Part shown: positions 8,962-18,126 of the stretch, one piece after another
Layout of the letters: each line of letters starts with the position of its first letter
Numbering within the stretch: the first letter of the stretch is position 1
Assembly: GCA_040386195.1 (NCBI GenBank)
Contig: JAZKFV010000012.1
Span: 1 to 64,000 of the forward strand
Length of the DNA: 64,000 bases
Direction of reading: 5' to 3'
Source: JAJTCH01 sp040386195
GTDB taxonomy: Bacteria > Pseudomonadota > Alphaproteobacteria > Rickettsiales > UBA1997
Notes under the pieces: generated by a model
Told to the model about the DNA's origin: nothing
Database searches by the model: none
What the model saw: only the letters and a program-made list of their open reading frames with translations
Position numbers and translations under genes: made by a program

Positions 8962-9786
8962 ATGCCAAAAATAAATTTTCTAAAAATGTCTGGCGCCGGA
9001 AATGATTTTGTGATCATTGATGTCAGAACAAATAATTATCAATTCAGCACCGCGCAAATTGCTAAAATTACCGATCGTAAAAATATTGGTTGCGATCAGC
9101 TGGTGTTGCTCAAAAATTCTGCCAAAGCTGATGTGTTGATGGAAATTTATAATGCTGACGGCAGTCAAATTGAGATTTGCGGTAATGCCACCCGTTGCGT
9201 GGCGGCGATTTTGACTGAAGAAAAATCGGTTGATAAAATTACCATTGAAGTTGCGGCGGGAATTTTGTCAGCGACAAAAGATGGTAATTTGATTGCGGTT
9301 AATATGGGTCAACCAAAGTTTGATTGGACACAAATTCCTCTGGCGGAGATAAAAAATACTGATGATTTTATTGTTGATGGAGTTGAGGGTCATCATTTTA
9401 CAGCGGTAAATATGGGCAACCCACATATTGTTTCTTTTATTAAACAAGATTTATCCGATAAAGAATTCTTTACTATCGCCCCTAATCTTGTGGCTCACCC
9501 ACTTTTCCCCGAGCAAACCAATATCGAATTTGCCCAAATTTTATCACCAACTCACATCAAAGTGCGAGTTTGGGAAAGAGGTGCGGGCGAAACTTTGGCC
9601 TGCGGTAGTGGTTCTTGCGCAGTTGCAGTTGCGGCGATTAAAAGAAATTTAGTTTTAAGAGAAAAAATTAAAGTAAGTTTCAAAGGCGGCGATTTGTTTG
9701 TCGAGTGGCTACAAGACGGCTCAGTGATTATGTCGGGCGGTTATCAAAGAATTGCGGAAGGAGTTTTTGATGAGAGTTTTTTGTAA
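8962..9786 (+). CDS. dapF: diaminopimelate epimerase (DapF)
   Basis: 274 aa. Converts LL-DAP to meso-DAP for lysine and peptidoglycan. The two catalytic cysteines are present: C73 in EICGNATRC and C214 in ACGSGSCAV. GAGNDFVIID near the N-terminus and NPHIV near 152 are also conserved. The ATG is preceded by an AT-rich leader downstream of the REP pair. ccmH starts inside its 3' end. Confidence 0.96.
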   Translation: MPKINFLKMSGAGNDFVIIDVRTNNYQFSTAQIAKITDRKNIGCDQLVLLKNSAKADVLMEIYNADGSQIEICGNATRCVAAILTEEKSVDKITIEVAAGILSATKDGNLIAVNMGQPKFDWTQIPLAEIKNTDDFIVDGVEGHHFTAVNMGNPHIVSFIKQDLSDKEFFTIAPNLVAHPLFPEQTNIEFAQILSPTHIKVRVWERGAGETLACGSGSCAVAVAAIKRNLVLREKIKVSFKGGDLFVEWLQDGSVIMSGGYQRIAEGVFDESFL

Positions 9787-10183
9787 TTTAGTCGTTAGTC
9801 GTAAGTCGTTAGTCGTTAGTCTTTTGGTGTTTTTATTTTTTGTTTGTCATTCTTTTGCTCTTTCTCCCGAAGCCCATCTTTCTGAGCCTGAGGAGCAAAG
9901 AGCTCGCGAATTATTTTTGCAAATTAAATGTCCAGTTTGTGCGGGGCAGGTGATTGAATCTTCAAATACTGAAATTGCTTTTCAACTTAGAAAATTAGTG
10001 CGAGAAAAAATTGTTGAAGGGAAAAGTGATGAAGAAATAAAGGCTTATTTAATTACTGAATATGGCGAAGATATTTTGAATTCACCAAATTTTAATTGGG
10101 CTAATATTTGGTTATGGATTTTGCCAGCGCTGTTTGTGGTTGGTGGGGTTTGGTTGTTGAGAAAAGTAACATTGTCATCCTGA
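9770..10183 (+). CDS. ccmH: cytochrome c maturation protein CcmH/CycL (haem-lyase subunit)
   Basis: 137 aa from the ATG at 9770 (an ATG at 9752 is also in frame). The thioredoxin-like domain has IKCPVCAGQVIESSNTEIA, the CxxC motif that reduces apocytochrome c, and TEYGEDIL; a C-terminal membrane helix lies near 112-130. The signal peptide is encoded by a 7-bp tandem repeat (9789-9821), giving VVSRKSLVVS. The last codons and the TGA stop lie in a REP repeat. It overlaps dapF by 17 bp. No other ccm gene is visible. Confidence 0.9.
   Translation: MRVFCNLVVSRKSLVVSLLVFLFFVCHSFALSPEAHLSEPEEQRARELFLQIKCPVCAGQVIESSNTEIAFQLRKLVREKIVEGKSDEEIKAYLITEYGEDILNSPNFNWANIWLWILPALFVVGGVWLLRKVTLSS
9789..9821. 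repeat. 7-bp tandem repeat inside ccmH signal-peptide region
   Basis: About 4.7 units of TAGTCGT/AAGTCGT, starting three bases after the dapF stop. The same heptamer family makes up the large array at 57345-57689. The present length of 33 bp keeps ccmH in frame, but a change of one unit would not. Confidence 0.85.
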
Positions 10184-10312
10184 GCGTAAGTGAAGGATCT
10201 CATCAATTTAGTTCCCAATTTGTCTTACGAGATCCTTCGCTTGCGCTCAGGATGACAGATTATAGAGATCCTTCGCTTCGCTCAGGATGACAAATATTAG
10301 TTCAGGATGACG
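10173..10312. repeat. REP-like cluster (class A) between convergent genes
   Basis: An inverted pair at 10173-10257 is followed by a further single arm at 10265-10292 and a partial one at 10301-10312. It forms the 3' ends of both ccmH (+) and rluD (-), and probably acts as a two-way transcription barrier. That role is inference. Confidence 0.9.
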
Positions 10313-11268
10313 GACTGTAATTTTTTCATATCTTTCGGCAAATCAATTTCAAATTCCATTTCCTCTTCAGAAACTGGGTGAATAAAGCTGATTTTGTAAG
10401 AGTGTAGAGCTTGTCTGGGAAAATCATTTACTGCTGCTTTAATTTTATCATCAACATCTCCCAAAGATCTTTTGCGCCCGCCGTAAGTTGTGTCGCCAAT
10501 AATTGAATGACCAATTGAAGCCATATGAACCCTGATCTGGTGAGTTCTACCGGTGTCTAATTTGCATTCCACCATTGATAACGCGCCATCAAAATAAATT
10601 TTTTGCACGGCATAGTTGGTAATTGCAGTTCGCCCGCCAGTGCGCATAATTGCCATTTTAAGACGATTGATTTTGCTGCGTCCTAAATTTTTGTTAATCA
10701 CGCCGCTCAATGGTTTTGGGGTTCCATAACAAATCGCTAAATAATTTCTTTTCAAGATTCTTTCCTGAATTTGTCTAGCTAATTCCTGATGCGCTAAATC
10801 ATTTTTGGCAACTACCATCAAGCCGCTAGTGTCTTTATCCAAACGATGCACAATTCCTGGGCGCATCACGCCGTTAATTCCGGATAAAGTTTTGCCGCAA
10901 TGAAAGAGCAGGGCGTTGACCAAAGTGTTTTGTTGATTGCCATTACCTGGATGAGTTGTAAGTCCGGCTGGTTTGTTGATTACCAGCATATTTTCATCCT
11001 CAAACAAAATTTCAAAATCAATATTTTTTGCCAAAATTTCCGATTCTAAAGCGGCAGGAATTTTGATCACCAAATGTTCACCACCTTTAATTTTATAATC
11101 GCAGCTAGTTAGTGCATTTTTGCCATCAAAAACACAGCCTGACTCAATCAAACCCTGAATTCTGCCTCGAGAAAATTCGGGTTTTCTGCGTGATAATTTG
11201 CTGACTAAAAATTTATCCAAACGTTGTTTTTGATCTTCTTTTTGAGCCTGAAAAATTAGTTCTTCCAT
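10297..11268 (-). CDS. rluD: 23S rRNA pseudouridine synthase, RluD/RluC family
   Basis: 323 aa. An N-terminal S4 domain (about 15-75) is followed by the pseudouridine synthase domain with catalytic HRLDKDTSGL (D144), NKPAGLTTHPG near 99 and DTGRTHQIRVH near 235. Length and architecture fit RluD, which modifies 23S helix 69. The last five codons (SVILN) are encoded by REP sequence. The S4 segment and preserved motifs argue for function. Confidence 0.92.
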   Translation of the reverse strand: MEELIFQAQKEDQKQRLDKFLVSKLSRRKPEFSRGRIQGLIESGCVFDGKNALTSCDYKIKGGEHLVIKIPAALESEILAKNIDFEILFEDENMLVINKPAGLTTHPGNGNQQNTLVNALLFHCGKTLSGINGVMRPGIVHRLDKDTSGLMVVAKNDLAHQELARQIQERILKRNYLAICYGTPKPLSGVINKNLGRSKINRLKMAIMRTGGRTAITNYAVQKIYFDGALSMVECKLDTGRTHQIRVHMASIGHSIIGDTTYGGRKRSLGDVDDKIKAAVNDFPRQALHSYKISFIHPVSEEEMEFEIDLPKDMKKLQSVILN

Positions 11269-11475
11269 TGGTTAAGTTTTTTGAATTGCATAATTATTGT
11301 CATTATGAAGGAAAATAATAACAACGCCAATAATCAGTTTAAAAGAGCTGAGATTTTGTTTAAAACATTTCGATTCTTTTTGATACAGCCTGATTTAGAA
11401 GGTTTGACTTGTGATTATTACTTCTGGCACAATTAATTTCTTTCAACAATTAAAATCAAAAATCAAAATTAATTT

Positions 11476-12168
11476 ATGCAAAAACATTATCAAGTCATTG
11501 CGGTTATTTGTGCAATTTTAGCGGTGGTTTCTTGTTTGCCGGAAAAACAAGCGCAACCAAAATCTCAGCAAAATTCTGTTGCTGAACCAACATCAAATAA
11601 AATTCCATCCGGAACTTATAAATTAGACCTTTCTCACGCCAGTTTAATTTTCAGAGTTAATCATTTGGGCTTTTCAAATTATACCGCCAGATTCAAAAAT
11701 TTTGATGCTAATTTGCAATTTGATCCACAAAATCCAACTAAAGCAAATATTGCCGCCGTCATTGACCCAGCTTCAATTGAGACTGATTATCCTGATGCAA
11801 AAAAGCATGATTTTAACGCGCAATTACGCGGTGAAAATTGGTTGAATGTTGTGCGTTTTCCAAAAATTATCTTCCGTTCTCAAAAAATTATTATGACTGG
11901 CGAAAAAACTGCCGATATTGTTGGTGAGCTTGATTTGCACGGTATAAAAAAACCACTGATTTTGAAAGCCACTTTCAACGGTGGATATGCTTCTCATCCA
12001 ATGGATCCAAGTGGTTCTCGCATTGGTTTTTCCGCCCACGGTTCGCTACAACGTTCTGATTTTGGTATTAAATATGGCATTCCGGCGGCAGGATCAAATA
12101 TGGGAGTTGGTGATAATGTAGAATTTATTATTGAAGCTGAATTTACTCTTGCGAATAATCAAAAATAA
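11476..12168 (+). CDS. YceI-family lipoprotein
   Basis: 230 aa. The N-terminus has a short positive start, a hydrophobic stretch and lipobox VVSC with Cys20, so probably a lipoprotein. Residues 45-225 form a YceI-like lipocalin-type domain: GTYKLDLSHASLIFRVNHLG, then GELDLHGIKKPL and FSAHGSLQRSDFGI, the usual C-terminal YceI signature. Family members bind isoprenoid lipids in the periplasm; the ligand is unknown here. It is 3 bp upstream of the ATP-grasp gene, so likely cotranscribed. Confidence 0.9.
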   Translation: MQKHYQVIAVICAILAVVSCLPEKQAQPKSQQNSVAEPTSNKIPSGTYKLDLSHASLIFRVNHLGFSNYTARFKNFDANLQFDPQNPTKANIAAVIDPASIETDYPDAKKHDFNAQLRGENWLNVVRFPKIIFRSQKIIMTGEKTADIVGELDLHGIKKPLILKATFNGGYASHPMDPSGSRIGFSAHGSLQRSDFGIKYGIPAAGSNMGVGDNVEFIIEAEFTLANNQK

Positions 12169-12171
12169 ATT

Positions 12172-13431
12172 ATGAAACAAAACGCTCTAATCATTGGCGA
12201 AAGTCTTGAGCTTGCTTGCGCTTTGCCTTCAATGCTTTTTAGATCGGGTTTTAATGTTGAGATGATCACGATTAATCCGATTTTTAAAAAAAGTAAATTT
12301 ATTACCGATTGTGAAATAATTTCTGATCGCAATTTATTTGCCAAGCAAGCCGGGCAAAGAAATTTAGAGAATTATGATTTGATAGTTGTAACTGAGGATA
12401 CAACCCTAAAGCATATCCTAGAATCTGATTTAACTACCCAACAAAAATTAAAAATTATACCAGTTCAAAAAGAAGAAAATTTACAACACATCTATTCTAA
12501 AATTGCTCTTTCTAAAATTTTATCTACCGCCAATGTTAATACTCCGGCCTTTGAAATTGCTAATTGTTTTGAAGAGGCGATTAATTATGCTAACAAATTA
12601 GGTTATCCGGTGATGATCAAAATTGATGCTTCTGGCGGGGGTAGCGGGGTTTTTGAGTGTCAAAATGATAATGATTTTGCGGCGCTAAAAAAAGAAATTT
12701 TTAAACAACCATTATTAATTCAGAAAAAAATTATTGGCACTGAATTAGGTTTGCCAGCTTTTTATCGCGATGGTAAATTGGTTCATTTTTCTTATGCGAA
12801 AATTGAAAAAGTTATTAATAACAAATTTGGTCCATCTTCTTTGCGCAACTATCAGCAATTGGGAACTTTGGACGAGCAAATATTTGCTGAAATGTCGCAA
12901 TTAGGCGCTGCAATTGGGGCTAACGGCTTTGTTAATATTTCTTGTTTGCAATCTGGTTATGATAATAAAAGATATTTTATTGAAGCAGATATGCGCCCAG
13001 ATTCTTGGGTAGAATTTACTAAATTTATTGGCGAAGATCCGGCGCAGAGAATTGCTGCTTGGTTTAAAAATCAACAAACTTTGCATCATCCTCATTCAAT
13101 TAATCCGCAATATCCAACCAAGCTTTTGCTGCCTTATTTTTTAAGAATGTCACTTCTGGAAATTTTATTTAACCGTTATTTAGTGTGGAAATTTATTCCG
13201 CAAGATGATTGGGATTTTACTTGGTCTTTAATCAAAGAATGTGTTGTTCCTAAAAAGTTAAAATGGTTGTGCAGACAAATAAAACGCAGCCCCACAACTC
13301 TGATTAGATTATTTGTGCCAAACAAAGATCATCGTCTAAAAATAAGATGTTATTTTTATGACAACACAAAGCGCCTAGCAAATCTATTGCCGATGCGCCG
13401 AATATTTGCTTTTGTAAGGGTTAAGAATTAG
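12172..13431 (+). CDS. ATP-grasp domain protein of unknown substrate
   Basis: 419 aa. The N-terminal Rossmann-like part begins with NALIIGESLELACALPSML. The ATP-grasp core spans about 108-300: YSKIALSKIL, GYPVMIKIDASGGGSGVF (phosphate-binding loop) and the Mg-binding YFIEADMRPDSW. This resembles CarB-type carboxylate-amine ligases. Residues 315-419 are a basic, aromatic extension not typical of enzymes I know. It is cotranscribed with the YceI gene. The substrate cannot be inferred. Confidence 0.8.
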   Translation: MKQNALIIGESLELACALPSMLFRSGFNVEMITINPIFKKSKFITDCEIISDRNLFAKQAGQRNLENYDLIVVTEDTTLKHILESDLTTQQKLKIIPVQKEENLQHIYSKIALSKILSTANVNTPAFEIANCFEEAINYANKLGYPVMIKIDASGGGSGVFECQNDNDFAALKKEIFKQPLLIQKKIIGTELGLPAFYRDGKLVHFSYAKIEKVINNKFGPSSLRNYQQLGTLDEQIFAEMSQLGAAIGANGFVNISCLQSGYDNKRYFIEADMRPDSWVEFTKFIGEDPAQRIAAWFKNQQTLHHPHSINPQYPTKLLLPYFLRMSLLEILFNRYLVWKFIPQDDWDFTWSLIKECVVPKKLKWLCRQIKRSPTTLIRLFVPNKDHRLKIRCYFYDNTKRLANLLPMRRIFAFVRVKN

Positions 13432-13473
13432 GTGTGGACGTGCTGCTCAAAATATGATTGTCTGAATTCTGAT

Positions 13474-14232
13474 TTACCCAAACTTAACACCAAGCATTGA
13501 AATTGAACCAAGCTCAATTCCTTGACAGAAAATTTCTGCTCTTTCGTTTGTATCTTGCAAACCCAAAATATAAAGCAGCGGAATAAAATGTTCGTTAGTT
13601 GGAACGGCAAGTTTAGATCCGGCAAGTTTAGAAAATTCAATTATTGTTTTATGATCATTAGCAATTAAAGCTTGTTTTATTTGCTCTTCAAATTGCGCCG
13701 CCCAATTGAAAGGTTGGTTTGTGTGCCAATCAAGCAAACCTAAATTGTGAACAATATTGCCGCTGCCAATAATCAAAATTTCATTGCGTAAAATTTGTAA
13801 TTTTTGCGCCAATTCATAATGCGCTAATGGAGTTTTGTTTTTATCGATACTGAGCTGCAATACCGGAATATCAGCCTCGGGATGGGTATGAATTAAAACT
13901 GACCAAGCGCCATGATCAATTCCCCAATTAGAATCAAGCTCAATTTCGGGAATTAATTTTTGAATTTTCTGAGCCAATTCCAAATCGCCAAATGGTTCAT
14001 ATTTAACATCAAAAAGCTGACGAGGAAATCCATAAAAATCGTGAATAGTTTTGAGTTTTTTATTTGCAGTAATTTTGGTTTTTAAAGTTTCATAATGAGC
14101 TGAAATCACCAAAATAGCTTTCGGACGCTCAATATTTTTAACAATTTTTTGCCAAGTCTGAGTATAAAAATTTTCCTCAATCGCATTCATCGGTGATCCG
14201 TGACCAAAAAAAATGGTCGGAAATTTAGCCAT
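13474..14232 (-). CDS. LigB-type extradiol dioxygenase, 4,5-DOPA dioxygenase family (YgiD-like)
   Basis: 252 aa from the ATG at 14232; the longer frame overlaps the upstream gene and adds unrelated sequence. Metal and active-site motifs of the class III family are visible: IFFGHGSPMNA, VISAHYE, WGIDHGAWSVLIHTHPEAD and IIGSGNIVHNL. YgiD cleaves catecholic rings such as DOPA with Fe or Zn; the natural substrate here is unknown. It begins one base after the stop of the upstream gene, so the two form an operon. Confidence 0.88.
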   Translation of the reverse strand: MAKFPTIFFGHGSPMNAIEENFYTQTWQKIVKNIERPKAILVISAHYETLKTKITANKKLKTIHDFYGFPRQLFDVKYEPFGDLELAQKIQKLIPEIELDSNWGIDHGAWSVLIHTHPEADIPVLQLSIDKNKTPLAHYELAQKLQILRNEILIIGSGNIVHNLGLLDWHTNQPFNWAAQFEEQIKQALIANDHKTIIEFSKLAGSKLAVPTNEHFIPLLYILGLQDTNERAEIFCQGIELGSISMLGVKFG

Positions 14233-14233
14233 A

Positions 14234-15592
14234 TTATCGGTTGTTTGGTGAATAATGTTGATGAGTTGCAGCATTTTTTTCGCTAATTTCACCACCAAAA
14301 ATTTGATCGGCTGATTGATCATTTTTAGCGCCAACATCTTGCTGACTTTTATCCATCAAACGGGTGAATATTTCGTAAGGTGGAGTTTTGTTAATAAAAA
14401 TATCTGATCTTTTAGCGCGGGTAATTTCAAAAACTGAAATATTATTGTGGCTCAAAGGGTTTTTTGCTGCCAATTCTCTGAGCACAAAAGTTAATGGATT
14501 TATAAATTGCAATTCCGCCGCTTGACTTATAGAGCCTGGTTCCAATGTGTTCACCATTCCGGATAATTTATTAAAATTGCCATAACTATATTTTATTAAA
14601 TTACCAAGATTGGTAATTTTAAGATTTATAAATCCGAACGGAACTTCTTCATCGCCAGGATTGCTCAATTTGCCATTGATAATAATTCGATAAGATCGAT
14701 TAGAAAAATCGAAATTCTGCAAATCCATATTCCAAATATAAGGATTTGTGGCTTGAATTTTCTGATTATAGCGCTGAGATTGAGCTGGTTTGTTGGCTTG
14801 TTGCCCAGAAAAATTAATCAGCGCTGATAATGAAAGATTATTTTTAATTTCGTTATTAGTTTGGTTGTTTTTTAGAGTGCCGTTTTGGAGATATTCAAAA
14901 TTTTTCATTTTCACATCAAATTTTGCTGCAACTAAAACAGTTTCATTTTTATAAAATGATTTAACTGCAACTGCCAAAGGCCCGCAAGTGAATAAAATAT
15001 TATTTTTATTGTTCAAAATTCGTAATTCATCACTACTAATTTTAAGCTCAGATTGATCGCTTTGATCGTTGAGAAGTAAGGTTTGAAAATTTTTTGACTC
15101 AACAACAATTTCAACATTTTTTTGAGCATCAAGAATTTTATAACCAGAGCCAATATATTTTAGTTGCGCAACATCTTGATTTTGAATCACGCCACTAATT
15201 TTGGAATCAGGATTAAATTCAATAGTTGAGACAACATTTTTATTGCCACTAACCATCATAATTGGTGGTAGAGATTCGATAGAAAAATTATGGGAAAAAA
15301 TTTGATAATTAATTTGAATATTTTTTATAACTAAATAAGCGTTATCGGCAACATCGAGTCTAAAATCTTTAATAGTAATTTTATTATAAAAAGGCAAGAC
15401 GCTAACACTAATATCGCCAATTGAAGCCTTTGAATTATTTGCTGCGCCAGAATTTGTGAGAATGATTTTATTTCTAGATTCAATAAATTTTTTAATCTGT
15501 TTTTTATATTGCATTGTTTGAAAAAACCACAAACCAACATAACACAAAACCAATATTATCAAGGCTATAAAGGCAAACTTCTTTTTGTTCAT
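14234..15592 (-). CDS. membrane-anchored periplasmic protein, possibly DUF2125-like
   Basis: 452 aa from the ATG at 15592. A TTG at 15646 would add 18 residues before the anchor. One N-terminal transmembrane helix (about 6-26, FAFIALIILVLCYVGLWFF) is followed by a long beta-rich periplasmic region with repeated strands such as ISVSVLPFYNKITIKDFRL, as in AsmA/DUF2125-type alphaproteobacterial proteins. The resemblance is by pattern only. Residues 410-452 are polar and may be disordered. Upstream of the dioxygenase gene with a one-base gap. Confidence 0.7.
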   Translation of the reverse strand: MNKKKFAFIALIILVLCYVGLWFFQTMQYKKQIKKFIESRNKIILTNSGAANNSKASIGDISVSVLPFYNKITIKDFRLDVADNAYLVIKNIQINYQIFSHNFSIESLPPIMMVSGNKNVVSTIEFNPDSKISGVIQNQDVAQLKYIGSGYKILDAQKNVEIVVESKNFQTLLLNDQSDQSELKISSDELRILNNKNNILFTCGPLAVAVKSFYKNETVLVAAKFDVKMKNFEYLQNGTLKNNQTNNEIKNNLSLSALINFSGQQANKPAQSQRYNQKIQATNPYIWNMDLQNFDFSNRSYRIIINGKLSNPGDEEVPFGFINLKITNLGNLIKYSYGNFNKLSGMVNTLEPGSISQAAELQFINPLTFVLRELAAKNPLSHNNISVFEITRAKRSDIFINKTPPYEIFTRLMDKSQQDVGAKNDQSADQIFGGEISEKNAATHQHYSPNNR

Positions 15593-15618
15593 AAATAAAT
15601 TAAATTGGTTTTGAGAGT

Positions 15619-15644
15619 GAAGCTGGAGTAAAAATTCCAGCTTC
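15619..15644 (-). terminator. hairpin, possible terminator of the 15664-17097 gene
   Basis: GAAGCTGGA / TCCAGCTTC with an 8-nt loop, 20 bp past the stop of the minus-strand gene at 15664. No strong U-tract follows, so termination is uncertain. Confidence 0.5.
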
Positions 15645-15663
15645 AAATTGAGATGATAATATT

Positions 15664-17097
15664 TTATAAGGCTTGCAACATAGCTTCTTCATTTTGATTA
15701 GCCGCCTGTAGATTCAATGATGTTCGGGGAGATGTGCTTCTGGATGGATCAGTTTCATCATAAGCATATTTTGCGGCAAAAGCAGTGGTGGATAGATTTA
15801 GACAAGTGCAAATGCAAGTGCCAACTATAGCGGAACATAAAGTAACGCCAGCAAAGAAAATTAATAATTTTTCCTTCATTTCGGGTGAGGCGTCTTGATG
15901 ATTTTCAGGCATTGGATGATTTTTTAAATCTTCTGCCTGCGCCATAATCGCGTCCAAGAAGGTTGGATATGTAGTATCATTATATTGATAATTAGTGCCA
16001 CTTTCTCCAACTAATTTGGTGATATTATGTTTGAGCTCAGGGTCTAATTTATCAATCAATTCTTGCATAACCGATCCTAAATGTTCGGAATAATCAAATT
16101 TGCGCAGACCAAAATTCTTATAGTCATTAGTATAAAATTCTCTACCCAGATCAAATAAAGTTTTGAGATGACCAACAGCATTTTGGTGTTCTCCTAAAAT
16201 GCTTTCCGACATTACTTGCATTATAAGCAAAGCGGCTCTCACATGGTTTTTATTCAAACCTGAGTCAATAAGATCTTGCGCTTTATCTTTAACTCTCTGA
16301 GCCAAATCCTTGTCTTCGTCAGTGAATTCTGGAATTCCATCAATAAAATTTTTCCGAACTGGTTCAGCAATTTTTGACTGAATTGTGGCTGCAATTTCTG
16401 CAAAATCACTTCCATCAGTAAGTGCATATAAAGATATAACCGATTGAGCTATATAGAACGCCATTTCTTTATTTATCGGTATCAACCAACTAGTAACTAA
16501 AGGAAGAAACGCAAGAAAAGCATTAGAGCCGGCATTTGGCTCTATCAAATCATCAAGTTTTTTTCTGGCTTCAGCTTTTTCTGATTCTGATGCTTCTGGA
16601 ATTTTTTCAGAACGAACAGAGCTAGAAACCGCCTGCAATTCTGGTTGCAGAGCTCCGGATTGTTCAGGTGAACTTTTTCTACCAGCCAAAGAATTAGACG
16701 CTGCTTGATCTTGAATATCTTCAGCATTGGTTTTTTGAAGCATTGACGAAGCAAGAAGTAAAAACATCACAAAGCCAGGTAAATTATTCAATCTTAATTT
16801 TGAATTGGTTTTGCATAATTCCCTAATATCCTGAACTTGCTGGCTCGGCAAACCATATTGCGCACCAACATATTCAGCGCAAGCAGACAAATCCGGATTC
16901 TCTCCTTCGAGCATTGCAGATAAATGTTTAAATGTCTCCGGCTTGGCATTGCCTCCAAGTTTTTTTAAATCCAGAGCATATTGTGCGTTTAAATCCGGAT
17001 TTTTTAATACTGGCGGTTTTTTAGGATTTGAATTAGTTGGTAATGGTCTTTGTCTTTGAGTTGATGGTCGAGGAGCGGCAGGATTGAATTTTGTCAT
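15664..17097 (-). CDS. hypothetical membrane-associated protein, effector-like (477 aa)
   Basis: I do not recognise a family. The first 35 residues are Pro/Arg/Asn-rich and disordered. Hydrophobic segments lie near 107-120 (LPGFVMFLLLASSML), 198-226 and 405-432, the last Cys-rich (CSAIVGTCICTCLNL). Between them are acidic helical regions. The early layout, a helical stretch then a hydrophobic segment ending before an acidic stretch, recalls the N-terminal modules of the paralogues at 48956 and 51333. SPRTS lies 22 residues from the C-terminus. A membrane-targeted secreted protein is possible but unproven. Confidence 0.7.
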   Translation of the reverse strand: MTKFNPAAPRPSTQRQRPLPTNSNPKKPPVLKNPDLNAQYALDLKKLGGNAKPETFKHLSAMLEGENPDLSACAEYVGAQYGLPSQQVQDIRELCKTNSKLRLNNLPGFVMFLLLASSMLQKTNAEDIQDQAASNSLAGRKSSPEQSGALQPELQAVSSSVRSEKIPEASESEKAEARKKLDDLIEPNAGSNAFLAFLPLVTSWLIPINKEMAFYIAQSVISLYALTDGSDFAEIAATIQSKIAEPVRKNFIDGIPEFTDEDKDLAQRVKDKAQDLIDSGLNKNHVRAALLIMQVMSESILGEHQNAVGHLKTLFDLGREFYTNDYKNFGLRKFDYSEHLGSVMQELIDKLDPELKHNITKLVGESGTNYQYNDTTYPTFLDAIMAQAEDLKNHPMPENHQDASPEMKEKLLIFFAGVTLCSAIVGTCICTCLNLSTTAFAAKYAYDETDPSRSTSPRTSLNLQAANQNEEAMLQAL

Positions 17098-17242
17098 AAT
17101 TTCTGCAGTTATTAAGGATTGATAAAGCTCAGTTATAATTTGCTAAGTCAAACTAAATTAGGAAATTAAAATAATCAACACAGCTTTAGACACTGTTAGG
17201 TAATTATTTTTTATCAATCTTCCTAAATACTTTATAAATCAT

Positions 17243-17258
17243 TTTGAAGACAGGCTCT
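17243..17258. repeat. partial copy of the AGAGCCTGT-ended palindromic element
   Basis: TTTGAAGACAGGCTCT matches the right end of the element at 31814-31974 (TTTGAATACAGGCTCT) with one mismatch. Only this end is recognisable. Confidence 0.55.
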
Positions 17259-17353
17259 AAAATTTGTCCAAAATTTGAATTAATTTCTTATTGCTTTTTA
17301 TTTCCCCTTTCCTTAGATTACCCGCTTCCGTTTTTAGAGTATTATTCTCATAT

Positions 17354-17428
17354 TCCTCGGTAGCTCAGCGGTAGAGCAAGTGACTGTTAATCACTTGGTC
17401 GGAGGTTCGAATCCTTCCCGGGGAGCCA
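17354..17428 (+). tRNA. tRNA-Asn (GTT)
   Basis: 75-nt cloverleaf. Acceptor TCCTCGG pairs with CCGGGGA (one G-U). The D-arm contains AGCTCAGCGGTAGAGC, the anticodon loop is CTGTTAA with anticodon GTT, the T-arm is GGAGG TTCGAAT CCTTC and CCA is encoded at 17426-17428. Confidence 0.97.
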
Positions 17429-17571
17429 TAATCTTCTAAGTTCCACACCGTACACATTGGCTCAATCCATTTGAGATCAAAATTAAGTAAGTAAATCAGA
17501 GCGGTTTTTTACGGTTCTTCTACTATTTTCCACTCATCAAAATATCCTTCCTTTTATCTTAGCTCCAACAT

Positions 17572-18126
17572 TTATTTATCGTGCTGAACTATCCACAGAG
17601 CAAATGCATCAACAAATTTTTGTAGGAATTTTTTTGTGTTTTCGTTGCTAATATTTCCTTCGCCATCAATAAGACCATCAGTAAAATGCAGGTAAAGTTC
17701 TGGCTGTCCCATTAAAGCGATATCGAGATAGTTTAATGTTGGTTTAAGGCTACTTTGGGCGCAAGCAGTGCCGATAACGCCGATAGATGCACCACAAATG
17801 GCTGCTGGTTTTTTGGCAAAAGAATTTTTACCGTAAGGACGGCTGCACCAATCAATGGCATTTTTTAATGGCCCAGGCATGCTGCGATTATATTCGGGAG
17901 TAACAAACAAAACAGCATCTGCCGATTCAATATCATTTTTCAATCTCGTGACCGACTCCGGAACATTGGCTTCTAAATCCTGATTAAACAACGGCAAATC
18001 GCCTATTTGCACAAAATTCGCCGCAAATTTATCTTGCCCAATTTTTGCCAAAGCCTTACCAAGTTTAAGATTTATTGAGTCTTTGCGCAAACTGCCAACA
18101 ACAATCGCTACTTTAAATTTTGTCAT
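17572..18126 (-). CDS. NADPH-dependent FMN reductase (ChrR/YieF-like)
   Basis: 184 aa flavodoxin-fold protein. GSLRKDSINLKLGKAL near residues 12-27 forms the FMN phosphate loop, and TPEYNRSMPGPLKNAIDWCS near 78-97 is the family signature. Relatives reduce quinones, chromate or azo dyes; the true substrate is unknown. It stands alone between tRNA-Asn and an accessory region. Confidence 0.9.
   Translation of the reverse strand: MTKFKVAIVVGSLRKDSINLKLGKALAKIGQDKFAANFVQIGDLPLFNQDLEANVPESVTRLKNDIESADAVLFVTPEYNRSMPGPLKNAIDWCSRPYGKNSFAKKPAAICGASIGVIGTACAQSSLKPTLNYLDIALMGQPELYLHFTDGLIDGEGNISNENTKKFLQKFVDAFALWIVQHDK

Noticed and set aside
10108..10290. ORF overlapping ccmH 3' end
   Set aside because: Encoded mostly by class A REP repeats in an alternative frame of ccmH.
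11305..11436. 43-codon ORF beginning MKENNNNANN upstream of the YceI gene
   Set aside because: No Shine-Dalgarno, no recognisable family and low-complexity start; not enough support to call a gene.
839..17131. Shared GATTGATAAAGCTCA upstream of the 203-784 and 15664-17097 genes
   Set aside because: A 15-bp match between two sites is expected by chance several times in 64 kb of AT-rich DNA; only two instances seen.
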